From Lentinus brumalis (taxonomy: Eukaryota > Basidiomycota > Agaricomycetes > Polyporales > Polyporaceae): a stretch of 64,000 nucleotides of DNA. The translations under genes were made by a program, and so were the position numbers. Under the pieces are notes generated by a model. It did no database searches. It saw only the letters and a program-made list of their open reading frames with translations, and was not told the origin of the DNA. Positions 33,779 to 44,123 of the stretch are shown in pieces (the first letter of the stretch is position 1; each line of letters opens with the position of its first letter). The stretch lies in NCBI GenBank assembly GCA_001792895.1, contig MARA01000023.1, positions 248,001 through 312,000 of the forward strand, read 5' to 3'.

Positions 33779-34904
33779 ATGTACTCAGAACTGACCCGGC
33801 GAATAGCTTCTCGCACCTCTCCCATCTTACTTAGTCATCCCTCCTGGCCAAAGGACACGCAGGCCTCGCTTCACGACGCGATAGCGGCTCTCAGCGTCAG
33901 TGACATCGAGCAGCTGGGCAGGGGCCCCTTGCAAGGAATATCCACAGACGACGCATGCGCAGACGCGCAGCTAGCCTTCCGCCTTGCCACCGAGGAGGCA
34001 CAGGCATGGGAGGTTCTGCAGTCAGATAGGGAGCTGGCGCTGCGTCTGCAGTCGGACGACCGCAGGTGAGCACTCAGCTCTGGCACTACTGTGATCCCCT
34101 CACGCTCACTCGTGATACAGTCCGGGTGTCGCTCCCCTTGGGACCCTAGCGCAGCCCACCACGGTTACTGGGCCTCCGAACGAGAGTCCCGTCGCTCCGA
34201 CAGAAGAGGTTGCCGATGCTGCAAGGGTTTCGACTACGTCCGATCGGACACTTGGTGCTGATACCGCCAATTGCCCTGGCAGGTATGTGTGTTGTCTTGA
34301 GGAGGACGTTGGTCCACTGACCATGTCCCGCGAACTCATAGACCCTATCCAGGGAGTCGAAGTACGGACTCCATGCGGACATCACTACGACAAGACGTGC
34401 ATTCTCGCACTCTTCGAGACCGCGATGAAGGACGAATACCTCTTCCCTCCACGCTGCTGTGCTCGGAAGATTCCCGTTAGCTCGGTGTCAAGGTACATGA
34501 GCGCGACCTTCGCGCAGAGCTTCAAAGAGAAGAAGAAGGAGTACGGTACACGAAATCGCGTCTACTGCCCCAGGCCGTCCTGCAGCCGCTTCCTCGGGAC
34601 ACATAACAAGGGATCGTTCCCATTCGTCTTCCGGCGGCGCAAGTTGAAGTGCCCTGCTCCTGACTGCCGGACGGTCACTTGCTCGTCATGTAAGAACGAG
34701 GTGGTGAGCGGCACCAAACACCGCTGCCAGCCTGCCGACGTCGACGTGAGCGTCCTTTCGCTGGGACAGCAGTCGGGGTGGGCTCGCTGTCCATGTTGTG
34801 AGACGATGATCGAGCTCAACGATGGCTGCTACCACATCACCTGCCGCCGCGGCGCCGAGTTCTGTTATCGATGTCAGGCCCGTTGGAGGATATGCATCTG
34901 TTAA
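33779..34904 (+). CDS. Second RBR E3 ubiquitin ligase, tandem paralogue with short C-terminus
   Basis: Two exons, 33779-34065 and 34121-34904, give 356 residues. The N-terminal exon ends with the IBR-family helical lead (QLAFRLATEEAQAWEVLQSD, ELALRLQSDD). RING1 reads TPCGHHYDKTC and FPPRCCARK, but its first Cys pair (VCCLEE) is not in the usual C-x2-C form. IBR: RVYCPRPSCSRFLG, KCPAPDCRTVTCSSCK. RING2: GWARCPCCETMIELNDGCYH, then FCYRC, with the catalytic-cysteine context DGCYHITC kept. The stop comes at CIC, directly after RING2, so the tail of the upstream paralogue is missing. An alternative ATG at 33476 is in frame but would add a hydrophobic stretch encoded by a pyrimidine tract; I prefer 33779. 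Confidence 0.72.
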
Positions 34905-35702
34905 TCCTTCTCATGGATTGCGGCGTAGCAGTAGGAGGAGCCTGTTCGTGTTCGTGTTCAAGAGGAAGACGCGCACCTCCTGATCTTTCCCCGCCATACG
35001 ACGTGGCAGCGGAAGAGCCTCTAGCGCAAGTAGAACCTGCGAAGAACTGTGGCAGACTGCGGCAGTGGGCGGGGCGTATTAGCTCCCGGCGGAATCCATG
35101 ATTGCCAAGGCCAGCGCATCCTCTGGAGGCAACGGACGGCTTCATCAAACTCTTGTGAAGGTTTGTATACTTATACGGCGGCACACTTCCTCTCCACCAC
35201 TCCTCCGTTGCGCGTAACTTCATTGACATCATATACACATCGTCGGTATGGCAGCACATGATCAGGCGACGAACAGCACTTCGATGATACTTACGAGGAT
35301 CATCTCCTTCAATCTTGCCGCTAGCCTGTCAATGACGCGCGACGCGTCTCGGTAATGAGTCACATGAGCGCGTGTCTGCCTTGATAAGGGCTCATCTTTC
35401 GATTAAGTAATCTACTTACCTGGCGAAGAGACAAAAGACGGTGGCTCGGGTTAGAGACATCCTTCACGAACCTGTCCTCCGTCGCGCTTCTCTCTCCTTC
35501 GTGCTCTTTGTCTGAGTGTGCGTTGCTCTCCGCGTTCGCGACGCCTCCTCTGCACTGCCGGCCGCTTTTTGTAGTCTGCAACCCGTGGACCGCGAGTTTA
35601 GCTTCCTTGGTCGTCCTGGCGCCCTCTCATTGTCACGGACTCCACCTGTTCGTATATTAACGACCTGCCCTCGCCTGGCCGTCCCACATCTCCCGAGCAA
35701 CC
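34905..35702. other. Intergenic before the S1/P1 nuclease
   Basis: Holds the nuclease promoter. The short frame at 34871-35101 is downstream of the RBR stop and has no domain. No other gene recognised. Confidence 0.5.
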
Positions 35703-37005
35703 ATGCGTATATCTCTGTTGCCAGCTGCCTCCGTCGCCTTTGCGCTCGCCAGTGCGCCAGCCGTGCACGCCTGGGGCGCGGCGGGACACGAGATAATCGC
35801 AACGATCGCACAAATCCACCTCCCCAAGCCCGTGCTCACGCTCGTCTGCGACATCCTCCGACCCTCTTTCAACCTCTCCGAGCCTGCGCCTGTCTCCACC
35901 GTTGATGCGTACCCGCCCTGCAGCCTTGCGCCCATCGCAGCATGGGCGGACCGGATCCGCATGCAGCCCCAGTACCGCTACACCGCGCCGCTGCACTACA
36001 TCAACGCCGTGGACGACGCGCCCCCGGACGGGTGCGCTTTCCCGGGCACACATGGATGGCAGGGCCGCCCGACGGGGAATGTGCTCGCCGCGCTGGGAAC
36101 GTGACGAGCGTCCTGAGGGAGTTCGCGGACGGGCAGAGGAGCGTGGGCGATGCGGAGGAGGCACTCAAGTTCTTGGTGCATTGGATGGGGGACATGCACC
36201 AGCCGCTGCATATGAGCGGGCGGGAGAAGGGCGGGAACGGGGCGAAAGTTACTTGGAATGGACGGATGACCAGTGCGTATGCTCAAGCTGTCCCCCCTCG
36301 TTTGTCACGGCGCGAGTGAGTGAGCGAGTGCTGACGAAGTTTGTGATAGACTTGCATAGCGTGTGGGACGGGCTGCTGATAGCGCAGTCCATCCGCCAGA
36401 CCCCGCTGAACTACTCGCGTCCGCTCGGCGGCACTGCTGGCGCTATCGTCGAGCCGCACCTGCGCGGGGCGATCTACGACCCGTACATCCGGCGCATCAT
36501 GCACGAGGGACTGTCCGTCGGCGGCCGCTTCGACGAGGAAAGTCGCTCCTGGCTCGACTGCCCGACACCGCCGTCTGAAGCGAAGGCCGCTAGGACGTCT
36601 GAACTCAAGAGCCGGGCGCAGGCACTGCTCTCCATGGACTTCTACGGCGCGCTCGGGCTGACGACGCCCGGGGGCACTGAAGTTGGCTGGGATGACGCGG
36701 TGCTGTGTCCCTTCGCATGGGCGAAGCCGATCCAACAGCTCAACTGCGAGCTGCCTGTGTGGCCACACGACCTCGACCCTGCTGGCTCCCATCCTTCCGA
36801 ACCCGAGCTGGAGGCAGCCGACTTCGATGCTGCAGGAACGCCGAGGCACCCCGAGCTGTTCGAGCTGGACACGCCTAAGTATGCGGGGAAGATCGCGAAG
36901 GAGTGGGTGGTGGAACGCTTGCTCGCGATGGCGGGTGTGCGCCTTGCGGGTGTCTTGACGGACGTGTTCCAGAATGTGGACGTAGACGGGTTTGTTGTAG
37001 TGTAG
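35703..37005 (+). CDS. Secreted S1/P1-type zinc nuclease, with an apparent frame break
   Basis: S1/P1 nucleases cut single-stranded DNA/RNA and remove 3'-phosphate using three zinc ions. Signal peptide MRISLLPAASVAFALASA ends at HA, leaving a mature N-terminal Trp (WGAAGHEI), itself a zinc ligand. Further ligands: AAWADRIR (Asp), PLHYIN (His), HWMGDMHQPLH, and LHSVWDGLL after a 77-nt intron at 36273-36349. The C-terminal half reads on to FQNVDVDGF and stops at 37003-37005. The first frame (from 35703) ends at TGA 36102-36104, right after the conserved GNVLAALG, while the rest of the domain (NVTSVLREF onward) is in the +2 frame from about 36092. Alignment by eye suggests one missing base. No GT-AG intron explains the shift. 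Either a sequencing error or a recent pseudogene. Confidence 0.8.
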
Positions 37006-37131
37006 GATCGCCATATGTAATTTAGTGTACTTGTAGACCTCACGTTTGTTTCTGGATGGACATGGCATGGACTCGTATCCGTCTCGAATGCGACAGCATC
37101 ATCGCCTGCGACCGCTGCCGCATCGAGCACC
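36877..37131 (+). repeat. Inverted-repeat arm A: 3' end and flank of the nuclease gene
   Basis: This segment, from KYAGKIAKEW in the nuclease to 126 bp past its stop, is matched in inverted orientation at 40347-40141. Shared blocks include GCGGGGAAGATCGCGAAGGA, CTTGCGGGTGTCTTGA, TGGACGTAGACG, TAGACCTCACGTTTGTT and TCCGTCTCG. Confidence 0.85.
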
Positions 37132-37774
37132 AGCAAATCCCCAGAAAGCTCGCGCCGGATTGCAAGTGTCGGGCGCTTGTATGCGCCTCCAATATCTCTC
37201 GCAAGTTCATCGCAATCTCAGAGGTCGAGTGCACGTCCCCGACCTCTTGCGCTTACTATTCGGGTCCGGACTGGGCCAAGGGCATGCCCGTCTGAAGTCA
37301 CGGTCTCTCAGGTTCGTATAAGAAGCCCTCGTCCCCACCAGCTTTCCCCCGTCTCCTTTTCCCTTTCCGCCATCTCCCTCTTGGCGCCTGTGTCTGGTCC
37401 CCACGGTCCCCCCCGGCTTTCTAGTCGTGGCCTCGATGTTCGATGCAAGCTGTCATAACGCAAGTCCATCCGAGGTACGCATACAGTAAGTAACGTCCCT
37501 TAGAACAACGAGGTCCGTGTCTTGACATCGATATGCAGCTGCCACCCTTTCGAGAGGAAGGTACTAAGTAGTCTCCAGTAGCAGGAGAGCGAGCTGTCTT
37601 CGACGTTGAACGTTGACTGCTCGCAGGCGACGATATTCGCGTCCAAGGCGGACGCGATCACGTGGGGAGGAGACGTTGTTGACGCGCGCGCGTGGAAAAC
37701 GTTGAGGAGCAGGCGCTGGTCACCACTGCATCCTTCCGTATTGCTCGCACAATAGCTCAGCGCTGAGATACATC
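37006..37774. other. Intergenic between nuclease and pRiA4b Orf3-like gene
   Basis: Includes the nuclease 3' flank, a Cys-rich short frame described separately, and the promoter of the next gene. No other gene recognised. Confidence 0.5.
37056..37295 (+). other. Possible small Cys-rich ORF
   Basis: A 79-codon ATG frame with eight cysteines, several paired (ACDRC, DCKC), and no signal peptide. It starts 51 bp after the nuclease stop and its first third lies inside the inverted repeat arm. I do not recognise it; it may be chance sequence in the nuclease 3' UTR or an exon of an unrecognised gene. Confidence 0.2.
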
Positions 37775-39853
37775 ATGGCAAAACGGTCGCGAGATGTGTT
37801 CGACACACCCTCCTCCTCCTCTCCCCCCATGCCGCCCTTCAAACGACAGTCCATCCCTGGCCCCGCCCCGCCCACGTTCCGCTCGACGTTCCCCATCCCC
37901 CGCTCGCCATGGGCCTTTTCAGTCCCGCACGACTCCCCCTCCAACCCCTTCGGTCTCGATCGCGCTCTCAGAGCCCTCGCATTACCCCGACCCTCTGGCT
38001 TCGGCAAGCACATCGTTCTCCGTATGCAGCTCGTCTCGCAGATCGAGAGCCGCCCCCGATCGCGCCGCACTGCACCCCAGGCCCCGTACCGCATCGTCCA
38101 GGTCCCTCTCAACTACTCCTTTCGGCTCCTACACGAGCTTATTCTCTTCCTCTTTGCCTCTGATTCTCGGCTGCGTGTCCGCCGCCCCCGGCGCGTCTTC
38201 AGCCCAAGCCCGTATCCGCACCAACCACCCCCACCACCGCGCAAGGCCAAGTCGACGCTCGAGGTCTTTGGCGAGTCTCCGAAGAAGGAGGACGGACATC
38301 TCTTTGAAGTCCTCAACGACGTGTCTGTGTATGCGAGTACGTACCGTCCTGGTGTCATCAAGCCTGGCTCGGGCAAGCTGTACGCGAGGCTGTCAAGCAC
38401 GCGCGAGCGCAAGCTCTTCCGTAACGATCATCCAGATGACGAAGACGACGAAGACGTATTTGGGGGCCCGTCTACGAAGCCTGTCTCTCATGACGAGGAG
38501 GAGGAGGAGTGGGATTGGGAGGCTGAGGACGACTTCCTCCTCGGCAATGTGTGGACAGATGGGCCGGACTTGAAAAAGGGCATCATCTACGTGAGTCTTC
38601 CTATCGACATGTTCGTTACAGACACTGGCTTATACTGCTCGCGCATTCGTGTGCAGCACCACACGCCATCCACGGCAATCCACATCTCCGTGAACCATCT
38701 CCGTGTACCTGCGCGCAAAGGCACGGGTAACACTCCCTACGTCTTCTCCGCGCACGGCGGAGCACACGGCGCCGTGCGCATCGCAAACATTGTGTCCGGC
38801 CCCATGCCCTCCGAGGAGGAGATCAAGGAGAACATGGAAGCCAAGTCTTCCGGGTCGCGCAGAGGGAAGAGCAAGGGCAAGCCCGCGAAGGAGATTGGCA
38901 CGACACTCAAGGCGCTCCTGGCGCAGTCGGAGGACGAATTCGACGAGGTCGATGACCTCAACGATGGCGAGGAGGCCGACGACAATCAGCTTGAACGCTG
39001 GAATGCATTCGACGCGTTCACGCGCTTCCTGGCGCGCGAGGCGGCTCGCGAACGCGCCATGCGCCGCAATGCCGAGCTCGAGCGCGACATCCTCCAGTCG
39101 CCTGCCCCTGCCACGCGTGCAAACATGCTGCTGCCGGCGTCCCCGGCGGCGAGCGGGTCCACGTCAACGTCCAAGTCTTCATCATCAACACACATATACG
39201 CCTCGCGCGACCCGCAGCCCTCGTACTACGCGCAGCCGGGAGCGGCTTCCTCGTCGACGTCGCTGTCCGGCGTCGCGCCGTCGTCGCCCAGCACGCTGCC
39301 CGTGCTGCTGCCCTCGTCCGACTTTGACGGGGACGGTGAGGCGTGGTCCGACGTCGACTTTGACACGGACCCGAATCCGAGCTCGGAGGCCGACGCGGAC
39401 GCGGGGTCCTCGTCCGCCTCTTCCGTGCGCTCGCTCGCGCGGAGACACGTGTACGAGATCGAGCTGCCGCTGCAGACGCCGTACCCCGCGACGGCGGCGG
39501 CGAGGCGGCGCGTGGGGCGGATGTGCAAGCGCATCGAGCGGCAGACGAGCAAGGGGCTGAGCGAGATGAGCGATGATGAGGAGGAGCAGAAGGATGAGCT
39601 GGTCTCTTCGCAGGAGTCGAAGGCATCGCAGGAGACCGGCGTCGACGCGGCTCGGACAGAGGAGGACGAGGTGACGGCGAAGCAGCCTGTAGTTGCCGCG
39701 AGGGGGCCGGATCTCTTCGCGGAGGTGTATGGCGACGAGCCAGACCCGGGGCCGGGGCTGAGGCAGGATGATGAGGATAGCGACGACGAGGGCTGGGTGA
39801 CGGGACATGTGCAGTTCATCGTGGATGATGGCTTCTCGGACGATGAGGAGTGA
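37775..39853 (+). CDS. pRiA4b Orf3-like domain protein, acidic, function unknown
   Basis: An open frame of 692 codons, or 670 residues if the in-frame 66-nt GT-AG intron at 38591-38656 is removed, which I think likely because the family continues directly from GIIY to HH. After a Ser/Pro-rich leader, the segment IVQVPLNYSFRLLHELILFL (about residue 108) is the core of the plasmid pRiA4b Orf3-like fold, with DGHLFEVLND and WEAEDDFLLGNVW further on. Basidiomycetes carry many such domesticated proteins, of unknown function. The C-terminal half is disordered, with Ser-rich and Glu/Asp-rich tracts and a final stretch EDSDDEGWVTGHVQFIVDDG. The gene lies between the two arms of the nuclease-derived inverted repeat. 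Confidence 0.68.
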   Translation: MAKRSRDVFDTPSSSSPPMPPFKRQSIPGPAPPTFRSTFPIPRSPWAFSVPHDSPSNPFGLDRALRALALPRPSGFGKHIVLRMQLVSQIESRPRSRRTAPQAPYRIVQVPLNYSFRLLHELILFLFASDSRLRVRRPRRVFSPSPYPHQPPPPPRKAKSTLEVFGESPKKEDGHLFEVLNDVSVYASTYRPGVIKPGSGKLYARLSSTRERKLFRNDHPDDEDDEDVFGGPSTKPVSHDEEEEEWDWEAEDDFLLGNVWTDGPDLKKGIIYVSLPIDMFVTDTGLYCSRIRVQHHTPSTAIHISVNHLRVPARKGTGNTPYVFSAHGGAHGAVRIANIVSGPMPSEEEIKENMEAKSSGSRRGKSKGKPAKEIGTTLKALLAQSEDEFDEVDDLNDGEEADDNQLERWNAFDAFTRFLAREAARERAMRRNAELERDILQSPAPATRANMLLPASPAASGSTSTSKSSSSTHIYASRDPQPSYYAQPGAASSSTSLSGVAPSSPSTLPVLLPSSDFDGDGEAWSDVDFDTDPNPSSEADADAGSSSASSVRSLARRHVYEIELPLQTPYPATAAARRRVGRMCKRIERQTSKGLSEMSDDEEEQKDELVSSQESKASQETGVDAARTEEDEVTAKQPVVAARGPDLFAEVYGDEPDPGPGLRQDDEDSDDEGWVTGHVQFIVDDGFSDDEE

Positions 39854-42809
39854 GTCAGACTCGCTGCGACTCGCGCTTGATCATTGCTTGGTTCCGCTGC
39901 TGGTGGCGGTATATGGACCGCCGTCCGCTGTATCTATACTTATGAGCTTCATTTTGTCCGCATCGCACACACAGACTAATCATCCTACTTACATAGCTAT
40001 TTGCCAACGCAGCTGGATCGAACGATATATGTACGTAGGTCCTTGTTGACTCGTTCCCCACATCGTAATTCAAACGCATACTTACTAGTATACGTAGTCA
40101 ACTGCTCGACCCCTTCCTATACGCGAACCCCGCCCGCCTCGCACTCGGTGCAGCGGTCGCATGCGAGACGGATCCAAGTCCATGTCATTTCCGGGAACAA
40201 ACGTGAGGTCTATAACTTATACTCCCTAAGTATGCCCACGTCTACGTCCATAATCTAGAACACATCCATCAAGACACCCGCAAGCCGCCATCGTGGGCAA
40301 GCGCTCCACCACCCAAGGCTCCTTCGCGATCTTCCCCGCATGTACTTGAAGTAAGTATGTAAAGAACATGCGAAGTTACTAGGCCGGTGAGCGACTCGCT
40401 CCGAGTCGACTCCCACCTCGACGCACGCGTTATCACTGAGTGATGGGCCATGGCGATGTATGGCTGCAGCAAGCGGGATCGGAGCTATGTATCTTCGCTT
40501 GGGCACCGCGGTACCTGGTCCAGATGGGCAACTTCCGCAAGGGCCGCGGAGGCTTATAATCCTCAGAGTCTCAGACATGAGGCTGAGGCTCGGGGTGGGG
40601 ACCGAATGGGTCGTGTTCCGCGGAATGGTCTAGGCAAAGGCAAAGCGAGACAATGGGGTCGTCAAGAGACGCACTCAGGGCAGGTGAAACAGCCATCAGT
40701 TTGGGCCTGCCAAACTGTACTTCCCACCGAACCTTCGCGCTGAGACTCGGCGTGGTCACAGTGTACCTGTTCTCTTCTGTGAGCTACTCGTTCACGAGAG
40801 AAGGGCAACAACAGACGGACGCTGCTGTCTATCATAGGCGGACACTGGACGGCACTTGGCGGCTGCTGAACAAACACCTGTTGAAGGACCGTAGTACCGC
40901 TCAGTAAGGATAGTGACGTTGTCCCTGAAGGGATACGCATAAAGCGCGATATCAACGTCGCAGCCTCCGGATGGCGATGAACAGCGGGGGTTAGTGGTCA
41001 CCTTGTACCAGTCGTTTCAGCCACGTCGGCGCAAGCTGCGCACCGAGGCTCGCAGCATATATTGCATGCAACATCGGCTCATCAGACATGTCGCAGGTGT
41101 CGACGTCATTGGAGAGGGCCGCTTGTAGGCCGACCGGACGAGCTTGCGCAAGGCGGCCAGCCCGCTGCACGAAAAGTTCCAGATTGAAGCAATGAGATTG
41201 GACAGGTCGTCAGGCGGAATTTGTGCGGGTGCAACCTGCGGGCGGTGCTACTGAGTTGCCGTACGATGTTGCAGCCAGGCGCATTAATCGGCTGGAAAAG
41301 GTGCATGACTCGGTCAGTGACTTGCGAGCTCAGCGAATTGTGATGGATCGTACGTGAGGCAGTGATGCAGACAGCAATCAGCCATACGTTAGCCTTCAAT
41401 TCGCAGCAGACTTCCGGAGTCCGACGAGGCGTAGAATTCTCTTATCCTCAGGTTCTCGTGCAGGTCCTGGCAATGACCAGACGGAGTTCGTCAACGGTCG
41501 AATCTCCCGGAAATTGATTCCGGAAGCCGCGAGGCGAGGTCGGAAGGTCGTGGCCATGTTATACATCCGCGCGGGTGACAGGGACGAGTAGTGCCACTGG
41601 ATGTCCATCGCCAGAGAGACGTTGAAGTGGCTGGAGGTGGCCCCTGGCCAGCCCCGCCGCCGGGCGTCCGCTACCATAACCGGGTAGCCACGCGTTACTC
41701 CTCCTCCAAGCGGTGCTGAACTTGGCCAACTCGCTCCACATTCCTGGCCATGGCTACCTCTCGTCTCTAGCCCATCATGGACCATAATGCTGATCGTGTG
41801 CTCGACGCTTCTCGCCCAGGTGCAACGCAGCAAGACGATTCGCGGGAGGCCGACAGTCACATTGCATCCTGATGGCAAGTTTCGCAACCAGGTACCCGCC
41901 GGCCGACGATAGCTCAGTCAGCTACATGTAACAAGCCGCGTGCCATCATCGACCCCAGAAAACCGTCCGCTCACTCTTTAATTGATGTCAAGGTGCGAGT
42001 ATGCAACTTTGCTCAGGATGTACAACTTGTTGATGACGACCAGGCTGCAGAACCTAACATATCGACGCAAGTAACTTGAAGTCTCTTCCCGATGAGCAGC
42101 TCAATGACACGTTTCCCATTTGGCTGAAGGAGCGATGCAGAACACTCTGATGTAAATTGCAGGGAATTGCCGTTGGGCCCACTCCCCGTGACGGGGTCTT
42201 GCCCCGCGGTGCGCCGGGAAGGACACAGACAGCAATATAATGCGAATCCGCGGATATTACGAAATGCAAGCTTGCAACTACGCAGCGGGCCTTGCGCGAC
42301 AACGATCTAGACCTGACTTCAACTTGTCTGCTCATGTCCATGACTCTGTGCTATCGAGGGTTGTAAATCTTCCAATATGTCCCCACAGGCAGGCGGCGTT
42401 GACGATAATCAGGAGGGTGCGCAGGCGGCAGGAGAGTTGACCGAATCCGACTCCGTCATGGAACTGTCATGGAACTGAGAGTGGGCGTCTATCAATCACC
42501 ACCTCTAAACGAGGGCTGACCTGAGCTAACTCAGAACGGCAGGGACTCACCAGGACCCTCGTTGCAACAGAACTCTGAAAAGTACTCGCTTGTCAATGCG
42601 ACCCAAGGAATTTAGCCGCCATCATTTCCTCGGCGCCATGATAAAACGACCAAGGATCTGCTCCTCGCCCTCCTCAACGCTCCCCGACCTTCTTATGCCG
42701 TCTCCGATTCGGTTGTAGCCCCGCGCCTTCCCCGTCCGTGGCTGCGCCGCTCCTGTACATGCTGTTGTACTATTGAATCTTCACCCGGGACACCTGGCTT
42801 CCGAGCCTC
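39854..42809. other. 2.9-kb gene-poor stretch with a nuclease relic
   Basis: Apart from the inverted nuclease 3' relic at 40141-40347, no gene is supported. A minus-strand frame at 41887-41396 (163 codons) has no recognisable domain. Could include decayed duplicate or repeat sequence. Confidence 0.5.
40141..40347 (-). pseudogene. Decayed inverted copy of the S1/P1 nuclease 3' end (arm B)
   Basis: The minus strand from 40347 matches nuclease codons 36877 onward with indels and substitutions, then its 3' flank. The conceptual end LAGVLMDVF is followed at once by TAG where the nuclease has a CAG codon, and the reading frame is lost upstream (TACATGCGGGG against TATGCGGGG). Only the last 100 bp or so of coding sequence remain. 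It is a fragment of a duplicated nuclease locus, not an active gene. Confidence 0.8.
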
Positions 42810-44123
42810 ATGACTTTTGTCGTCACTATCCGCAGTGAGTTGGCCGTGTCCATTGTCTGCGGTCATGCTCATACTGACATCGTGCTGTTTGTAGTACTGG
42901 CGACCGCGCTGCCCGCTATCGGCGTTGCCTTGACCTCCCTCAGGCTCTACTATCGATACACAAGACGTCATCTCGGGTGGGATGACGCGTGGGCCGCGTT
43001 GAACATCATCTGCGCGATCTTCTTATGTGCGGGTGCTTGGACAAGAAGTGACACGCCCGGTACGTGTGCAAGGACTTTCGGGTTCGTGACCATGACTGAC
43101 CATTTCGTGCCCAGCGGTCGGACCGTTTCATCATGGTACCCGCGTCCGCATCATCGGCTACTACATGTTGAACGTCGCTTTCACCTGCGTGCTTTGGTAC
43201 ATCTCACCAACCTTGACCCGAGCGTGCTAGCTGACCGTCGGGTTGTTTCCAGGGCTTCCCGGATGAGCATTCTTTTCTCCATCATCAGACTCATCCCGTA
43301 CATGATGAGGATGCGGTACTGGGCGTACATCTTCGCGGTGCTCTTCGGACTTATGTGGCTGTCTCTCATCATCCTCAAACTGGCGATATGCGAGACCGAC
43401 ACCGCATGGAAGAAGTCCCCCGGCGTGCAGTGCGTCCTGGGTCCCGCGGTCGGCGGCGTCGAACTCGCCAGTACGTTACCTCTCCGATCAGTCGACCGAT
43501 TATTTGCTTGACTACTTACGACATTTGTGTTCGGCCAATTATAGCGGACTTCATCGCCGACATCATCCTCGTTCTCATGCCAATGCGGCTCCTTTGGCAT
43601 ATCAGCCTATCCACATCACGCCGGTCTCTGCTTACGGGCATCTTCTCTGCTAGCATGTTCACCACCATCGTCAGTATCGTACACGGCGTATACGTCTTCA
43701 GCCACAACCGCAATGCGGAGGGCATCTGGGCTCATGTCTTGGTGCGTCTCTCGGTTCTTCCGATTCTCCGCTACAGCTAATCTTCGAATTGCCTAGGCCT
43801 CCACCGCTATGATCGTCTGCAACCTCGCCGTGCTTGTAACCTGGTTTATGCGCGCTCTCGGCCACAGGGAGGACAGCGACTTCAGCCCGTCAGGACGCAC
43901 TCCCGGTCACTCCACCAGCCAGGGCACGCCAAAGGACCTGACCTCGCTACGCTTCCAACACCACGAGAACACGATTGTCCTCAACACGTTCGACAAAACC
44001 GCCCACGGTGCGACGACTGGCACGATGGGCTCGTGCAACTCGTCCGAGTCGCTGGCGCCCATGGCCTTCGCACCCAGCGGCAGCAAACCGGCGAAGAGCG
44101 ATTCGCCCCCACCACCTGCGTAA
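42810..44123 (+). CDS. Rhodopsin-domain (fungal) seven-helix integral membrane protein
   Basis: Exon 1 (42810-42834) encodes MTFVVTIR; a 61-nt intron is followed by ATALPAIGVALTSLRLYYRY and RHLGWDDAWA, the Arg-Leu-x-x-Arg and Gly-x-Asp-Asp pattern of the fungal rhodopsin-like domain (not a true retinal opsin). Later exons give IIGYYMLNVAFTCVLW near 43150-43200, SILFSIIRLIPYMMRMRYWA near 43270, a helix near 43340, DFIADIILVLMPMRLLWHI near 43550, IFSASMFTTIVSIVHG near 43640 and NLAVLVTWFMRAL near 43820. The tail is Ser/Thr-rich and ends PPPPA at 44123. About seven helices. In ascomycetes, relatives with CFEM domains (such as PTH11) act in surface sensing; here no CFEM domain is seen and the function is unknown. 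Confidence 0.8.

Noticed and set aside
41396..41887. 163-codon minus-strand frame
   Set aside because: No recognisable motif, low-complexity composition and no splice partners.
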